A DNA stretch of 64,000 bases from Sulfuritalea sp. (GTDB lineage Bacteria > Pseudomonadota > Gammaproteobacteria > Burkholderiales > Rhodocyclaceae), in the NCBI GenBank assembly GCA_022842325.1, contig JALHPU010000007.1:1-64000 (forward strand), read 5' to 3'. The translations under genes were made by a program, and so were the position numbers. Positions 45,781-57,556 of the stretch are shown one piece after another; the stretch's first letter is position 1, and each line of letters starts with the position of its first letter. The notes beneath the pieces were generated by a model. That model saw only the letters and a program-made list of their open reading frames with translations, had not been told where the DNA came from and ran no database searches.

Positions 45781-46233
45781 GTGGCCCGACTGCGCCGACG
45801 CTTGGCTATGGCTCTTGCTTCGTGTGCGATCATGCCCATCGCCGCCCCGGCTGGACAGAAAGGGATTCAAGGTCTCTCCGACGTCTGGCAGGCACACGCA
45901 TCGATCGACAGCATCTGTTTCGCACGCGGAACGGCGACCCTCGATGAGGTCGCCGAGGAAATTATTCAGCGCCAAGTCGCCAAACTTCGCGGCGCGCCAG
46001 GCGCGTCCGTCACCATCGTTGCCCATACCGAAGATCTGGGAAGCGCATCCTTGGAACTGGCAAGGGGACAGGAGCGGCAGGACGCGGTTCGCAGAAGGCT
46101 CGAGGATTCGGGGATTGCCGCTGGCCGGATACGTTCGCTGAATCACGGAAGCGAAAGCAATTCCGCGCAAGTGTGCGCCGGTGAGGATTGCCGTCGTTTT
46201 CGCCGGCGGGTCGATTCTCTGTTCCAAAACTAG
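45781..46233 (+). CDS. OmpA C-terminal-like periplasmic protein
   Basis: The frame runs from GTG 45781 (signal-like VARLRRRLAMALASCAIMPIAAPAG) with an OmpA-type peptidoglycan-binding region (ICFARGTATLDEVAEEI ... ARGQERQDAVRRRLEDSGI). The ATG at 45808 is an alternative. It overlaps nothing downstream; it starts 28 bp after marR. Probably envelope related. Confidence 0.55.
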   Translation: MARLRRRLAMALASCAIMPIAAPAGQKGIQGLSDVWQAHASIDSICFARGTATLDEVAEEIIQRQVAKLRGAPGASVTIVAHTEDLGSASLELARGQERQDAVRRRLEDSGIAAGRIRSLNHGSESNSAQVCAGEDCRRFRRRVDSLFQN

Positions 46234-46251
46234 CTAGACATACCCGGACCA

Positions 46252-46764
46252 ATGCACCGCAACTCCATAGCCCGTCTTTCCTGGTGTGCACTGGGAATTT
46301 CTCTGGGAATAGCCTTCGCGCTCTACCTGGTTGCGCCGCCGGCCTCGCCCTTTCTCCTGGCATCCCTCGGCGGCTCGGCGATTTTCCTCTTTGGTATGAC
46401 GCGCGCACCGGCCGCGCAGCCGCGCGCGCTGTTCGGCGGCCACTTGGGCTGCGCCTTGATCGGAATACTCTGTTACCAGCTTTTCGGCGATGAGCTTTGG
46501 GTCTATGCGCTGGCCCAGGTGCTTGCGCTCTGCTACATGCTCCTGACCAAGACCGTGCATCCGCCCGCCGGCGCCAACCCACTGATCATGATCCACAGCC
46601 ATGCCGGGATCGCCGGCCTGTGGCAACCGGTACTGGTCGGCGTGCTGGGGCTGACGCTGCTGGCGGCAGCCTGGAGCCGCCTGTATCCGGGTCTCGCGCG
46701 CTACCCGGTGGCGTGGATGGACCGCTCGCCACCGACGACCTTCTGGGGCGGCTGGGGCGACTAG
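46252..46764 (+). CDS. HPP family membrane protein (short form)
   Basis: The 170-aa protein has four or five hydrophobic segments and the motif KTVHPPAGANPLIMI. It lacks the soluble C-terminus of the 1362-2120 protein. Function unknown; possibly ion transport. Confidence 0.8.
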   Translation: MHRNSIARLSWCALGISLGIAFALYLVAPPASPFLLASLGGSAIFLFGMTRAPAAQPRALFGGHLGCALIGILCYQLFGDELWVYALAQVLALCYMLLTKTVHPPAGANPLIMIHSHAGIAGLWQPVLVGVLGLTLLAAAWSRLYPGLARYPVAWMDRSPPTTFWGGWGD

Positions 46765-46831
46765 CGCACAAGCTTTCAGTCGCCGCGCCGTTTCAATCAT
46801 TCCCGACAACTCGCCGCAATCGCCAATCGCA

Positions 46832-47677
46832 ATGAATCAATACTTCGATCGCTTCATGCTCTGGATTCCGGATCACTTCGCCACGCCGGCGCGCATCACG
46901 CTGATAGTGATCCTCGCCATGATCGCGCTGCGCGCAATCCATCGCGTGATGCCGCATCTGCGCGAAACCATCGCCGAGCGCCAGGAGTCGGTCGAGGACA
47001 GCCGGCGCATCCGCACCCTGTCGCGCGTGCTGCGCTATGTCCTGACAGTGGCGATCGCCGTGGTAACGGGCCTGCTGATCCTTGGTGAACTGGGCGTTTC
47101 CGTGGCACCCATCCTGGGGGCCGCCGGAGTAGTTGGCATCGCCATCGGCTTCGGCGCGCAAACGCTGGTCAAGGACTACTTCACGGGCTTCTTCCTGCTG
47201 CTGGAAAACCAAGTCCGTCACGGCGACGTGGTCGAGGCCGGCGGCAAGGCCGGCGTGGTCGAGGAACTGACCTTGCGCTACCTGCGGCTGCGCGACTATT
47301 CGGGTAACGTGCACTTTGTCCCCAACAGCAACATCTCAACCGTTACCAACATGAGCATGGGGTTTGCCTATGCCGTGATCGATGCCGGCGTGGCCTATGG
47401 CGAGAATGTGGAGCGCGTTATCGCCGTGATGCGCGATGTCGGCAGGGCCATGCGTCTGGATGCCCTGTTGGCGCCCAGGATACTCGATGATCTGGAGGTC
47501 GCCGGTGTGGACCAATGGGCCGATTCAGCCGTGGTGATTCGCTGCCGCTTTCGCGTGGCGCCGCTGGAACAGTGGAATGTGCGCCGCGAGTACCTGCAAA
47601 GACTGAAGGAGGCCTTCGATCGCGAAGGCATCGAGATCCCCTATCCACACCGCAAGCTCGTCCAGGCGCAGGCATGA
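46832..47677 (+). CDS. MscS family mechanosensitive ion channel
   Basis: The 281-aa protein has transmembrane helices with the pore-lining TM3 (GAAGVVGIAIGFGAQTLVKDYFTGFF) and the MscS beta domain (GDVVEAGGKAGVVEELTLR, VPNSNI). It releases solute under low osmolarity. Confidence 0.92.
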   Translation: MNQYFDRFMLWIPDHFATPARITLIVILAMIALRAIHRVMPHLRETIAERQESVEDSRRIRTLSRVLRYVLTVAIAVVTGLLILGELGVSVAPILGAAGVVGIAIGFGAQTLVKDYFTGFFLLLENQVRHGDVVEAGGKAGVVEELTLRYLRLRDYSGNVHFVPNSNISTVTNMSMGFAYAVIDAGVAYGENVERVIAVMRDVGRAMRLDALLAPRILDDLEVAGVDQWADSAVVIRCRFRVAPLEQWNVRREYLQRLKEAFDREGIEIPYPHRKLVQAQA

Positions 47678-47877
47678 CCGGGCGGCCAGGTCGATCGAAC
47701 CCACCGAAAAGATTGGATTTGCGGATTTCGCCGATCGACGCAGATCGATCAGCGCCCTGCCCGGCCACACCGCATCTGCTCTCGGGCAAGCCATGAGTGC
47801 CGGCTGCCCCATTGTTATCTCGGCGCAATCTGCGTACTCTGGGATTGAACCTGGATTCTTAGTTTGGAAGGAAAGCC

Positions 47878-48312
47878 ATGCAGCTCATACTGATCCTCGG
47901 CATCATCGTCGCCATCGGCGCGGTCGTCTTTGCCCTGCAGAACATCGCGCCCGTCACCGTGACCCTGGCCTTGTGGACCTTCGAAGGTTCGCTGGCCCTG
48001 GTACTGCTTTTCGCCGTCGGCCTCGGTGCGCTGATCGCGGGCCTGCTGTCCTCGCCGACAGTGATCCGCGGGCAATGGACGATAGGTCGCCAGCGCAGCC
48101 GGATAGCCGAGCTGGAGCGGCAGTTGGCCGCGCTGGAGCAGGGCAGGCGGGAGCTCGAGACTGAACTGGCGCGCCGCTCGACCCTCGACGCAACTCCCGC
48201 GCCGGTGGCAGAGAAGCCCTACGTCGGCTTGCGCGCACTGCTGTCGGCGGCGGATAGGGAAAGGGATTCCCCGGCACAGCCGACACCTCCGCGCGACGAG
48301 GAAAGGCCATGA
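47878..48312 (+). CDS. LapA-domain (DUF1049) membrane protein
   Basis: The 144-aa protein has two N-terminal hydrophobic helices with the LapA-domain pattern, then a charged coiled-coil (RSRIAELERQLAALEQ). These proteins help assemble LPS export in some bacteria (LapA/LapB). GGAAGGAAAG precedes the start. Confidence 0.75.
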   Translation: MQLILILGIIVAIGAVVFALQNIAPVTVTLALWTFEGSLALVLLFAVGLGALIAGLLSSPTVIRGQWTIGRQRSRIAELERQLAALEQGRRELETELARRSTLDATPAPVAEKPYVGLRALLSAADRERDSPAQPTPPRDEERP

Positions 48313-48361
48313 CGCGAAACCGCCAGCGACGTCGCCCAACACCCGATACAGAGATCGCCGC

Positions 48362-49573
48362 ATGAACTTTCCGCTCGCCCTGTCTTTCGAGATCGATGCC
48401 TTCGGTCGCGTCGCCCTGCTGCTGATCGTGTCGATTGCCAGCGCCGAAATCTGCGAGCGCTGGCTGCGCCTGCCACGCCTGATCGGCTACGTGCTCGCCG
48501 GGCTGTTGCTGGGACCGGCGGTGCTTGCCTGGGTGCCGCCAAGCATCACCGGCGACCTGCGCCCGCTGCTGTTGCTGGGCCTTGGGCTGTTGCTGTTCGA
48601 ACTCGGCAGCCGGGTCGACCTGCGCTGGCTGCGCCACAATCCGATGCTGATCGTCAGCAGCCTGGTCGAAAGCGCCCTCACCTTCGCCGCAACGTATATC
48701 TTCCTCGGTTGGTTCGATCTCGCCATGGGAACGCGCGTGGCCGTGGCCGCGATCGCCGTATCGACCAGTCCGGCGGTGGTCATGCGCATCGTCGCCGAGA
48801 ACAACGCGCGCGGACAGCTGACGGAACGCCTGATGCTGATGACGGCGCTCAACAGCCTCTACGCCATCCTGCTGCTGAAGATCAGCGTCGGCGTGGTGCA
48901 CCTCGACCGCAACGCGGGCCTGTTGCAGACGATCGGACATCCCGCCTACATCGCCTTCGGTTCCTTTCTGCTGGGCGCCGCACTGGCCTACGGCATGCAT
49001 CTGGCGCGCTTCTCCCGGCTGAAGCGCGAGAGCGAGCGTTTCACGCTGGTGATCGCCGTCGTCCTGTTTGGCACCACGGCAGCCGACCGGCTCGGCCTCT
49101 CGGTGCCGATGGCCCTGCTCTGCGGCGGCATGATGCTGCGCTCGTTGTCGCAGCGGCTGCATCTCTTCCCCGAGCATTTCGGGGCCGCCGGCGCCCTGCT
49201 GGTGATCATCCTGTTCACGTTGACCGGCGTCGCGCTCGATCCGCGCCACATCGTCGCCGGCGGGCTGATGTCGATCGGCCTGTTGCTGATTCGCGGCCTG
49301 GCGAAATATGTCGGCGCCTACGTTTCGGCGGGCTATGGCGGTCTGGTGCCGAAAAAGGCGGCCTGGCTCGGCGTGGCGCTGTTGCCGATGTCCAGCCTGG
49401 CAGTCTTGCAGGCCCACGACGTCGCCGGACTCTATGCCGACTTCGGCGACGATGTTCTCGCCATCGTGCTCGGTGCCGTGCTGATTATGGAACTGCTGGG
49501 TCCGGTGGCGACCCAGATCGCGTTGCGCCGCAGCGGTGAAGCCATGCCGGACTCCGGCGAAAGCGAGGTTTGA
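48362..49573 (+). CDS. Kef-type cation:proton antiporter
   Basis: The 403-aa protein has about 12 hydrophobic segments and CPA2-family features (LPRLIGYVLAGLLLGPAVL; VAAIAVSTSPAVVMRI). No RCK/TrkA domain follows. It probably exchanges K+ or Na+ for H+. Confidence 0.88.
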   Translation: MNFPLALSFEIDAFGRVALLLIVSIASAEICERWLRLPRLIGYVLAGLLLGPAVLAWVPPSITGDLRPLLLLGLGLLLFELGSRVDLRWLRHNPMLIVSSLVESALTFAATYIFLGWFDLAMGTRVAVAAIAVSTSPAVVMRIVAENNARGQLTERLMLMTALNSLYAILLLKISVGVVHLDRNAGLLQTIGHPAYIAFGSFLLGAALAYGMHLARFSRLKRESERFTLVIAVVLFGTTAADRLGLSVPMALLCGGMMLRSLSQRLHLFPEHFGAAGALLVIILFTLTGVALDPRHIVAGGLMSIGLLLIRGLAKYVGAYVSAGYGGLVPKKAAWLGVALLPMSSLAVLQAHDVAGLYADFGDDVLAIVLGAVLIMELLGPVATQIALRRSGEAMPDSGESEV

Positions 49574-49574
49574 G

Positions 49575-50696
49575 ATGGCGCTCGAAAGCTTCAAGTCCTC
49601 GCGCCCGCTATCGCTCGGCGTCGAACTCGAACTGCAGATCCTCGACACCCACGACTACGCCCTGACGCCGATGGCCAACGATCTGTTGTACTGGGTCGAG
49701 CGCCATTCCGGGCATCCGGGCAACATCGTGCCCGAGATCACCCAGGGCATGATCGAGATCAGCACCGGCATCCATACGACGCACCAGACCCTGAACGCCG
49801 AACTGGGTGAAATCCGCGATTTCCTCTGCCGCGGCGGGCGTGAACTGAATCTCGCCCTCGCCGGCGGCGGCACGCATGCCTTCCAGCACTGGGGCGAGAC
49901 GCGCATTTTCGACAAGGAGCGCTTTCACCAAATTTCCGATCTTTACGGCTATCTCGCCAAGCAATTCACCATCTTCGGCCAGCACATTCATATCGGCTGC
50001 CCGTCGCCCGACGAGGCCCTGTTCCTGCTGCATTCGCTGTCGCGCTACATTCCGCACATGATCGCACTTTCGGGAGCCTCGCCCTATGTGCATGGGCACG
50101 ACACCGGCTTCGCCTCGGCCCGGCTCAATTCCGTGTTTGCCTTTCCGCTCAGCGGGCGCGCGCCGATGGTCGCCACCTGGGAAGAGTTCGGCGACTACTT
50201 CGACAAAATGACCCGTACCGGCGTAGTCATGGGTATGAAGGATTTCTACTGGGACATCCGTCCCAAGCCGGAATTCGGCACCATCGAAATCCGCGTCTGC
50301 GACACTCCGCTGACGGTCGGCCACGCCGCCGACCTGGCGGCCTATCTGCAGGCGCTGTGTCGCTACCTGATGATCGAACGACCGATCGTCCCGGTTGAGG
50401 ACGATTACCTCGTGTATACCTTCAACCGCTTTCAGGCCTGCCGTTTTGGCGCCGAAGGCATCCTGGTCGATCCGAAGAGCGGCGAGCACCGCAGCCTGCG
50501 CGACGACATCCTGCAGACGCTGGTGCGCATCGAGCAGCATGCCATCGAACTGGATGCCGACATCGCCTGCGCCCGTATCAAGGCCCGGGTTGAACGAGGC
50601 GAAAGTGACGCCGCCTGGTGCCGGACCCGCTTCGCCGAACTGGGCTCGGCCGCAGAACTGATGCGGGCACAGGCGATTCGTTGGCAGGGGGCCTGA
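49575..50696 (+). CDS. YbdK-type carboxylate-amine ligase
   Basis: The 373-aa protein has the GCS2/YbdK pattern (LGVELELQILDTHDYALTP; EIRVCDTPLTVGHAADL). YbdK-type enzymes make gamma-glutamyl amide bonds; some have weak glutamate-cysteine ligase activity. The start at 49575 lies 1 bp after the exchanger stop. It is coupled to the hydrolase gene after it. Confidence 0.92.
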   Translation: MALESFKSSRPLSLGVELELQILDTHDYALTPMANDLLYWVERHSGHPGNIVPEITQGMIEISTGIHTTHQTLNAELGEIRDFLCRGGRELNLALAGGGTHAFQHWGETRIFDKERFHQISDLYGYLAKQFTIFGQHIHIGCPSPDEALFLLHSLSRYIPHMIALSGASPYVHGHDTGFASARLNSVFAFPLSGRAPMVATWEEFGDYFDKMTRTGVVMGMKDFYWDIRPKPEFGTIEIRVCDTPLTVGHAADLAAYLQALCRYLMIERPIVPVEDDYLVYTFNRFQACRFGAEGILVDPKSGEHRSLRDDILQTLVRIEQHAIELDADIACARIKARVERGESDAAWCRTRFAELGSAAELMRAQAIRWQGA

Positions 50697-50702
50697 GCGG
50701 CG

Positions 50703-51506
50703 GTGAGTCGCTCGCTGCGCATCGGGCTATCGCCCCGGCTGATGCATCAGGTACCGGCCGAACTCGGCTTCCGCAACAAGAAGCTGCAATACCTCGAACA
50801 GTCGATCGCGCACTGGGTGATGGCCCACGGCGCGCTGGCCTTCATGTTGCCGACGCTGGTCGAGCACGGCGAAGTCGAACGGGGGGCGATCCGCGTCAGC
50901 GACTATGTACGCGAACTCGACGGGCTCATCCTGCAGGGCGGCGCGGATGTTGCGCCGGCCTCCTACGGCGACGAAGCCTTGCGGCCGGAATGGTGCGGCG
51001 ATCGCGTGCGCGACCTTTACGAAATCGAACTGTTCTGGGAATTCATGATCCAGGGCAAGCCGGTGCTCGGCATCTGCCGCGGCTGCCAGCTGATCAACGT
51101 CGCCCTCGGCGGCACCCTCTGGCAGGACCTGCCGAGCCAGACCGAAAGCGCCGGTCGCCACAACGACCCGGCCCACTATGACCAGCTATTGCACGCTGTC
51201 GAATTCGCGTCCGGCGCAAGCCTGCGCGAGATCTACGGCGGGCTGGATGGCGGACAGGTGACCAGCATCCACCACCAGGCCGTGCGCGTCCTCGGCAAGG
51301 ATCTGGTGGTCGAAGCCCGCTCGGCAGGCGATGGCGTCATCGAGGCGATCCGCTGGCGCGGCGCCGGCTTCGTGCTCGGCGTGCAGTGGCATCCGGAGTT
51401 CCATGCGCCGCAGGACGCCCGCCTGTTGCCGCGCGAGCCCCTGATCGAAGCCTTCTTGAGGGCAGTGGCTGTGCGCAAAGCGGAAACGAATAGTCCGTCA
51501 ATGTAA
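50703..51506 (+). CDS. Class I glutamine amidotransferase-type gamma-glutamyl hydrolase
   Basis: The 267-aa protein has the nucleophile C125 in GICRGCQ and the catalytic His/Glu in VQWHPEFH, as in PuuD-like gamma-glutamyl-GABA hydrolases. GTG start, 6 bp after the YbdK-like gene. The pair may make and break a gamma-glutamyl compound. Confidence 0.9.
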   Translation: MSRSLRIGLSPRLMHQVPAELGFRNKKLQYLEQSIAHWVMAHGALAFMLPTLVEHGEVERGAIRVSDYVRELDGLILQGGADVAPASYGDEALRPEWCGDRVRDLYEIELFWEFMIQGKPVLGICRGCQLINVALGGTLWQDLPSQTESAGRHNDPAHYDQLLHAVEFASGASLREIYGGLDGGQVTSIHHQAVRVLGKDLVVEARSAGDGVIEAIRWRGAGFVLGVQWHPEFHAPQDARLLPREPLIEAFLRAVAVRKAETNSPSM

Positions 51507-51669
51507 CGATTACCGAGCAGGCGATGACCTCTTCTTCGAACTCGTTGCTGCACTTGGCCTGAACGGTCTCCAAGGGGATATACGGCTTGGGCGCCCACAG
51601 TAGTTCCTTGGATTCGACCCATGTCGGCGAAAGTTATCGGCCGTGCGTTAACGCCGCCCCCAGCTACAT
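51507..51669. other. Gap with coding-like remnant on the minus strand
   Basis: The minus strand reads a coherent 40-codon stretch around 51507-51630 (ESKELLWAPKPYIPLETVQA is part), ending near 51506 without start or partner. It may be a relic of a lost gene. No other feature. Confidence 0.3.
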
Positions 51670-53448
51670 TCAAAACGCCTGATCCCAGCGCACCGAGAGG
51701 CGGATGGCGGCGTTGATCAGGCCGACCATGCTGTAGGTCTGCACGAAGTTGCCCCACTGCTCGCCGCTCTTCGGATCGATGTGTTCGGCCAGCAGGCCGT
51801 GCCGATTGCGGCAGGCCAGCAGTTTCTCGAACAGCGCCCGCGCTTCGTCGCGGCGGTCCAGCGCGGCCAGCGCATTGACATACCAGAAGGTGCACACCAG
51901 AAAGGCGTTCTCCGGCTCGCCGAAATCGTCCTTTTCGACATAGCGGAAAATGAAGTCGCCATGGCGCAGGTCCTTTTCGACGGCGGCGACCGTGGCGGCG
52001 AAGCGAGGATCGGCGGCGTCGAGGAAGCCGACCTCGGCCAGCAACAGCAGGCTGGCATCCATGGCCTTGCCGTCGAAGGTCGAGACGAAGCTGCCGCGCC
52101 TGCTGTTCCACGCCTTCTTGCTGATCGTCGCGTGCATCTGCGTCGCATGGCCGAACCAGTAGGTCGCGCGTTCGGCCAGTCCGAGCCGATCTGCGATCCG
52201 TCCCAGGCGGTCGCAGGCTGCCCAGCACATCACCGACGAGAAGGTGTGCACCCGGGCGCTGCCGCGTAGTTCCCAGAGCCCGGCATCGGGCTGGTCGTAG
52301 CAGCGCCGGGCCTGTTCGCCGAGGACTTCGAGGCGGTGGAACAGGGCTTGGTCGCCACGCCGGGTCAGCCGCTGGTCGAAGAAGATATGTGTCGCCGCGA
52401 GGATGACGGAACCATAGACATCGTGCTGCACCTGGCGGTAGGCCAGATTGCCGATGCGCACCGGGCCCATGCCGCGATAGCCGGCCAGTGACGGGACTTC
52501 CTTTTCGTCCAATGCCGCTCTGCCGTCGATCCCGTACACGGGTTGCAGCGCTCCGTCGCCGGCGTTGGCGGCGACATTGACGATGTAGCCGAGGTAGCGT
52601 TCCATGGTCCGGGTGGCGCCCAGCCGATTCAGCGCGTTCACCACGAAATAGCCGTCGCGCACCCAGCAATAGCGATAGTCCCAGTTGCGTTCGCTGCCCG
52701 CCGCTTCGGGGATCGAGGTGGTCATGGCGGCGACGATGGCGCCGGTGTCGTCGTAGGCATTCAGCTTGAGCGTGATCGCGGCGCGGATCACGGCTTCCTG
52801 CCACTCGAAGGGGATGCCGAGGAAGCGTACCCATTCGCTCCAGTATTCGGTGGTCTCCGCCAGGAAGCGGCGGCCGACTTCGTTGGCGGCCTCATGCACG
52901 GACTCGTCGGCGCCCAGCAGCAGGGTCACGGTGTCTTCGAGAAAGAAGGCAGTTTCCTGCAGGATCGCGGTCAGCGAGGCATCGGTGGTGAGCCGCAGGG
53001 TCAGCCCTTGCGCCACATAGCGGATATGGTTGCTGCCCCAGGTGACTTCCGGGCGGGCGGCGCCGTCGTTGCAGGCCGGCCGCACGCGCAGCGTCAGGCG
53101 CGGGCTGCCGCCGAGGCGGCGGATGCGGCGCACCAGCATCATCGGCCGGAACATGCGCCCGTACTGGCCGAAGCGCGGCGCGAAATCGGTGACTTCGATG
53201 CCGCCGCCGTGGCAATCATAAAGCCGGGTCACCAGGATTGCCGTGTTCTCCAGATAGTGCTGCTCGGTGCGCTCGCAATCCGCCAGTTCGACCGCGGAGA
53301 AGCCGTAGTCGTCGGCATTCCGTAGCAGCGAGCAGAACACCGGATCGCCGTCGAAGCGCGGGAAGCAGCCCCAGACGATCTTCGCCCGGGCGTCGACCAG
53401 TGCGCCCACGGTGCAATTGCCGATCAAGGCCAGGTCCAGAGTGTTCAT
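51670..53448 (-). CDS. Glycoside hydrolase family 15 (glucoamylase/trehalase-like)
   Basis: The 592-aa protein has the GH15 N-terminal motif GNCTVGALVDARAKIVWGC and (alpha/alpha)6 barrel segments (RNWDYRYCWVRDGYFVVNAL). The nearby otsB and otsA suggest it degrades trehalose or a related alpha-glucan, as GH15 trehalases do. Start at 53448 after AAGGAGCAGG; a longer frame to 53520 is less likely. Cytoplasmic (no signal). Confidence 0.88.
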   Translation of the reverse strand: MNTLDLALIGNCTVGALVDARAKIVWGCFPRFDGDPVFCSLLRNADDYGFSAVELADCERTEQHYLENTAILVTRLYDCHGGGIEVTDFAPRFGQYGRMFRPMMLVRRIRRLGGSPRLTLRVRPACNDGAARPEVTWGSNHIRYVAQGLTLRLTTDASLTAILQETAFFLEDTVTLLLGADESVHEAANEVGRRFLAETTEYWSEWVRFLGIPFEWQEAVIRAAITLKLNAYDDTGAIVAAMTTSIPEAAGSERNWDYRYCWVRDGYFVVNALNRLGATRTMERYLGYIVNVAANAGDGALQPVYGIDGRAALDEKEVPSLAGYRGMGPVRIGNLAYRQVQHDVYGSVILAATHIFFDQRLTRRGDQALFHRLEVLGEQARRCYDQPDAGLWELRGSARVHTFSSVMCWAACDRLGRIADRLGLAERATYWFGHATQMHATISKKAWNSRRGSFVSTFDGKAMDASLLLLAEVGFLDAADPRFAATVAAVEKDLRHGDFIFRYVEKDDFGEPENAFLVCTFWYVNALAALDRRDEARALFEKLLACRNRHGLLAEHIDPKSGEQWGNFVQTYSMVGLINAAIRLSVRWDQAF

Positions 53449-54193
53449 CCTGCTCCTTTCAGTGCGTCGTTCAACCAGTTGCGGACTGCCGCGACGTGCG
53501 GCAGGCGATAACGGGCGCAACTCGCCCCGGGGCCGACCTTGATCGAGATCCCGCCGGCCCGATTCACCTCGGCAAAGCCGTGTTCGTCATTCAGGTCATC
53601 GCCGATGAACACCGGGTGGCGGCCGCGAAAGGGCGATTCCGCAAGATACTCGGCGACCGCCGTGCCCTTGTCGATGCCCGCCGGCTTGATTTCTATCACG
53701 CGCTTGCCCTTCTGCAACTCCAGCCCGTCGCCGGCTTGTTGCATCACCCTCCCCATCAGTCGATGGGCGTAGGCGGCAAGGTGGGGCGCCTGCCGGTAGT
53801 GCAGGGCGAGCGTGAGCCCCTTGTCTTCCAGCAACAGGCCGGGGTGGCGGGCCAGCACCGGCGCCAGCGCCTCCTTGATGGTGCATTTGGCGCCGGGTGG
53901 TGCGGCATGGATCCACAGCCGGCCGGCGGCGTCGCGCCGCTCCAGGCCATGCTGACCGGCCAGCGGCATGCGCCGTGCGCCCAGCAGTTCTTCCAGGTCG
54001 GAAATCGAACGGCCGCTGACCAGGGCCAGCGCGCCGCCGCTGATGCGGGACAGCCTTTCGATCAGCTCCAGCAGTTCCAGGTCCACCCGCACCGCAGAAG
54101 GCGTGTCGGCGATTTCGAGCAGCGTGCCATCGACGTCGAGGAAAAAGGCACACTCGACACAGGCAGCCGGCGGCCGGCGCAGGGGGCCATTCC

Positions 54194-54197
<4 letters not shown>
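53445..54197 (-). CDS. otsB: Trehalose-6-phosphate phosphatase OtsB
   Basis: The 250-aa HAD-type protein has FFLDVDGTLLEIAD (nucleophile DVDGT), LVSGR and FIGDDLNDEHGF. It dephosphorylates trehalose 6-phosphate. The start at 54197 overlaps the otsA stop (ATGA), and the stop overlaps the GH15 start. Confidence 0.95.
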
Positions 54198-56425
<2,228 letters not shown>

Positions 56426-56502
56426 GCAGTGGTCCCTTTTCGTCTGGCGAGGCTCATTGTGCCACGCCGGTTGTGCCGATTCCTGAACGATCCGCCGTGG
56501 AT

Positions 56503-56526
56503 CGCCGTGTCGCCGGCGCCGACTTT
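56503..56526 (-). repeat. Dispersed 24-bp motif, copy 10 (intergenic)
   Basis: Reverse copy reading CGCCGTGTCGCCGGCG then CCGACTTT, upstream of otsA. Confidence 0.6.
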
Positions 56527-56604
56527 TGCTTTCCGGCCCGCCAGGAAAAAAGCGGGCGGCAGCGGGTCGTCCCGGCGCCGCCCGAAGCTCTCCTCCTCCG
56601 GAGA

Positions 56605-57171
56605 TCAGTTCAGGTCAATGCCATTGTCACTGACCGCGATGACGGGAATGTCGCGCTGGCGGCGCCTGACGGCAAGGGCAAGGTCGCGCGAGAAAACGCC
56701 GGAAAGGCCCTTGTTGGGTGGCGGCATGGCGATCTCGTCGCACTCCGTCTCTTCCGCGGTATCGAGGATCGAGAACACCACGTCGCCCTGTCTGAACAGG
56801 CCGCGACAGGGTACGCCGGCGGCCGTCAGCGCTGCGCTCGCCTCCTCGATGAAAGCCTGTGCACGCTCTGCCTGGAATTGCGCAATCTCCTGCTGGGTGC
56901 GAAAGCGCAGCACCTGCCATTGCGTGATCGGCTCGCCGACGTGGAGCAGGATTACTTCCACTTCCCGCCCGGCGCGCTTCTGCCGCAATGCATACTGAAC
57001 GCCCCGGCGCGAATCGTCGTTGGCGTTGATCGGAACCAGGATGCGCAGGAGTTTTTTGTCGCCTCCGGAATCATGTCGTGTCGTCATGGGGGCCACCTTT
57101 CGTGGATGATGTGCCGGGATCGGTCCGCCGCTCCCGGTGCCGGATGAGCCAAGTTGCGGATGCGTATTCAT
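56605..57171 (-). CDS. Universal stress protein-like (UspA domain)
   Basis: The 188-aa protein has the UspA fold (LLRILVPINANDDSRRGVQYAL ... LLHVGEPI; ATP-motif-like GVFSRDLALAV). GGAGGT lies 9 bp before 57171; the inner ATG at 57087 is an alternative giving 160 aa. No ATP GxxGxxS motif is clear, so it may not bind nucleotide. Confidence 0.8.
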   Translation of the reverse strand: MNTHPQLGSSGTGSGGPIPAHHPRKVAPMTTRHDSGGDKKLLRILVPINANDDSRRGVQYALRQKRAGREVEVILLHVGEPITQWQVLRFRTQQEIAQFQAERAQAFIEEASAALTAAGVPCRGLFRQGDVVFSILDTAEETECDEIAMPPPNKGLSGVFSRDLALAVRRRQRDIPVIAVSDNGIDLN

Positions 57172-57178
57172 GGTCGGT

Positions 57179-57556
57179 TTACCTCCGTATTCCGGATGAT
57201 TGAGCCCGGCGCCGGCGCTCGACTTCGAGGTCGAGGCCGCGCAGGGTGCAGCGCAAATAGAAGGGGCCGACGACCAGCAGCAGCAGCGGGGCGGCGGCGA
57301 TGAACTGCGCCAGGTAGAGCAGCGGCAGCGGCAGGCTCGCGGCCTGCGCCGGGTCGAAGCGCAGCAGCCAGGTGACGAACATCACGCCGCCCAGCACGCC
57401 GACCCACTCGATCAAATCGAAGCGGGTCTCGCCCGCGCGCGCCAGCACTTCCCGGCGTTCGGTCTCGGGGAATTCGCCCAGTCGCGGTAGCACCCGCAAC
57501 AGGACGGCCTGGCGGATTCCGCCGGTGAAGAAGGGGCTGCCGTTCGATCTAGGCAT
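57179..57556 (-). CDS. Small membrane protein at the 3' end of the Mrp-like operon
   Basis: The 125-aa protein has two hydrophobic segments and an N-terminal cytoplasmic helix (ETERREVLARAGETRFDLIE). It overlaps the upstream MnhD-like gene by 8 bp, so it belongs to the antiporter operon. Family unknown. Confidence 0.6.
   Translation of the reverse strand: MPRSNGSPFFTGGIRQAVLLRVLPRLGEFPETERREVLARAGETRFDLIEWVGVLGGVMFVTWLLRFDPAQAASLPLPLLYLAQFIAAAPLLLLVVGPFYLRCTLRGLDLEVERRRRAQSSGIRR

Noticed and set aside
49321..49340. Further copies of the GTCGGCGC core (1132, 6765, 27168, 30030, 40128, 49313 and others)
   Set aside because: They share only the 8-bp core without the tail; GC-rich codons for V-G-A explain them.
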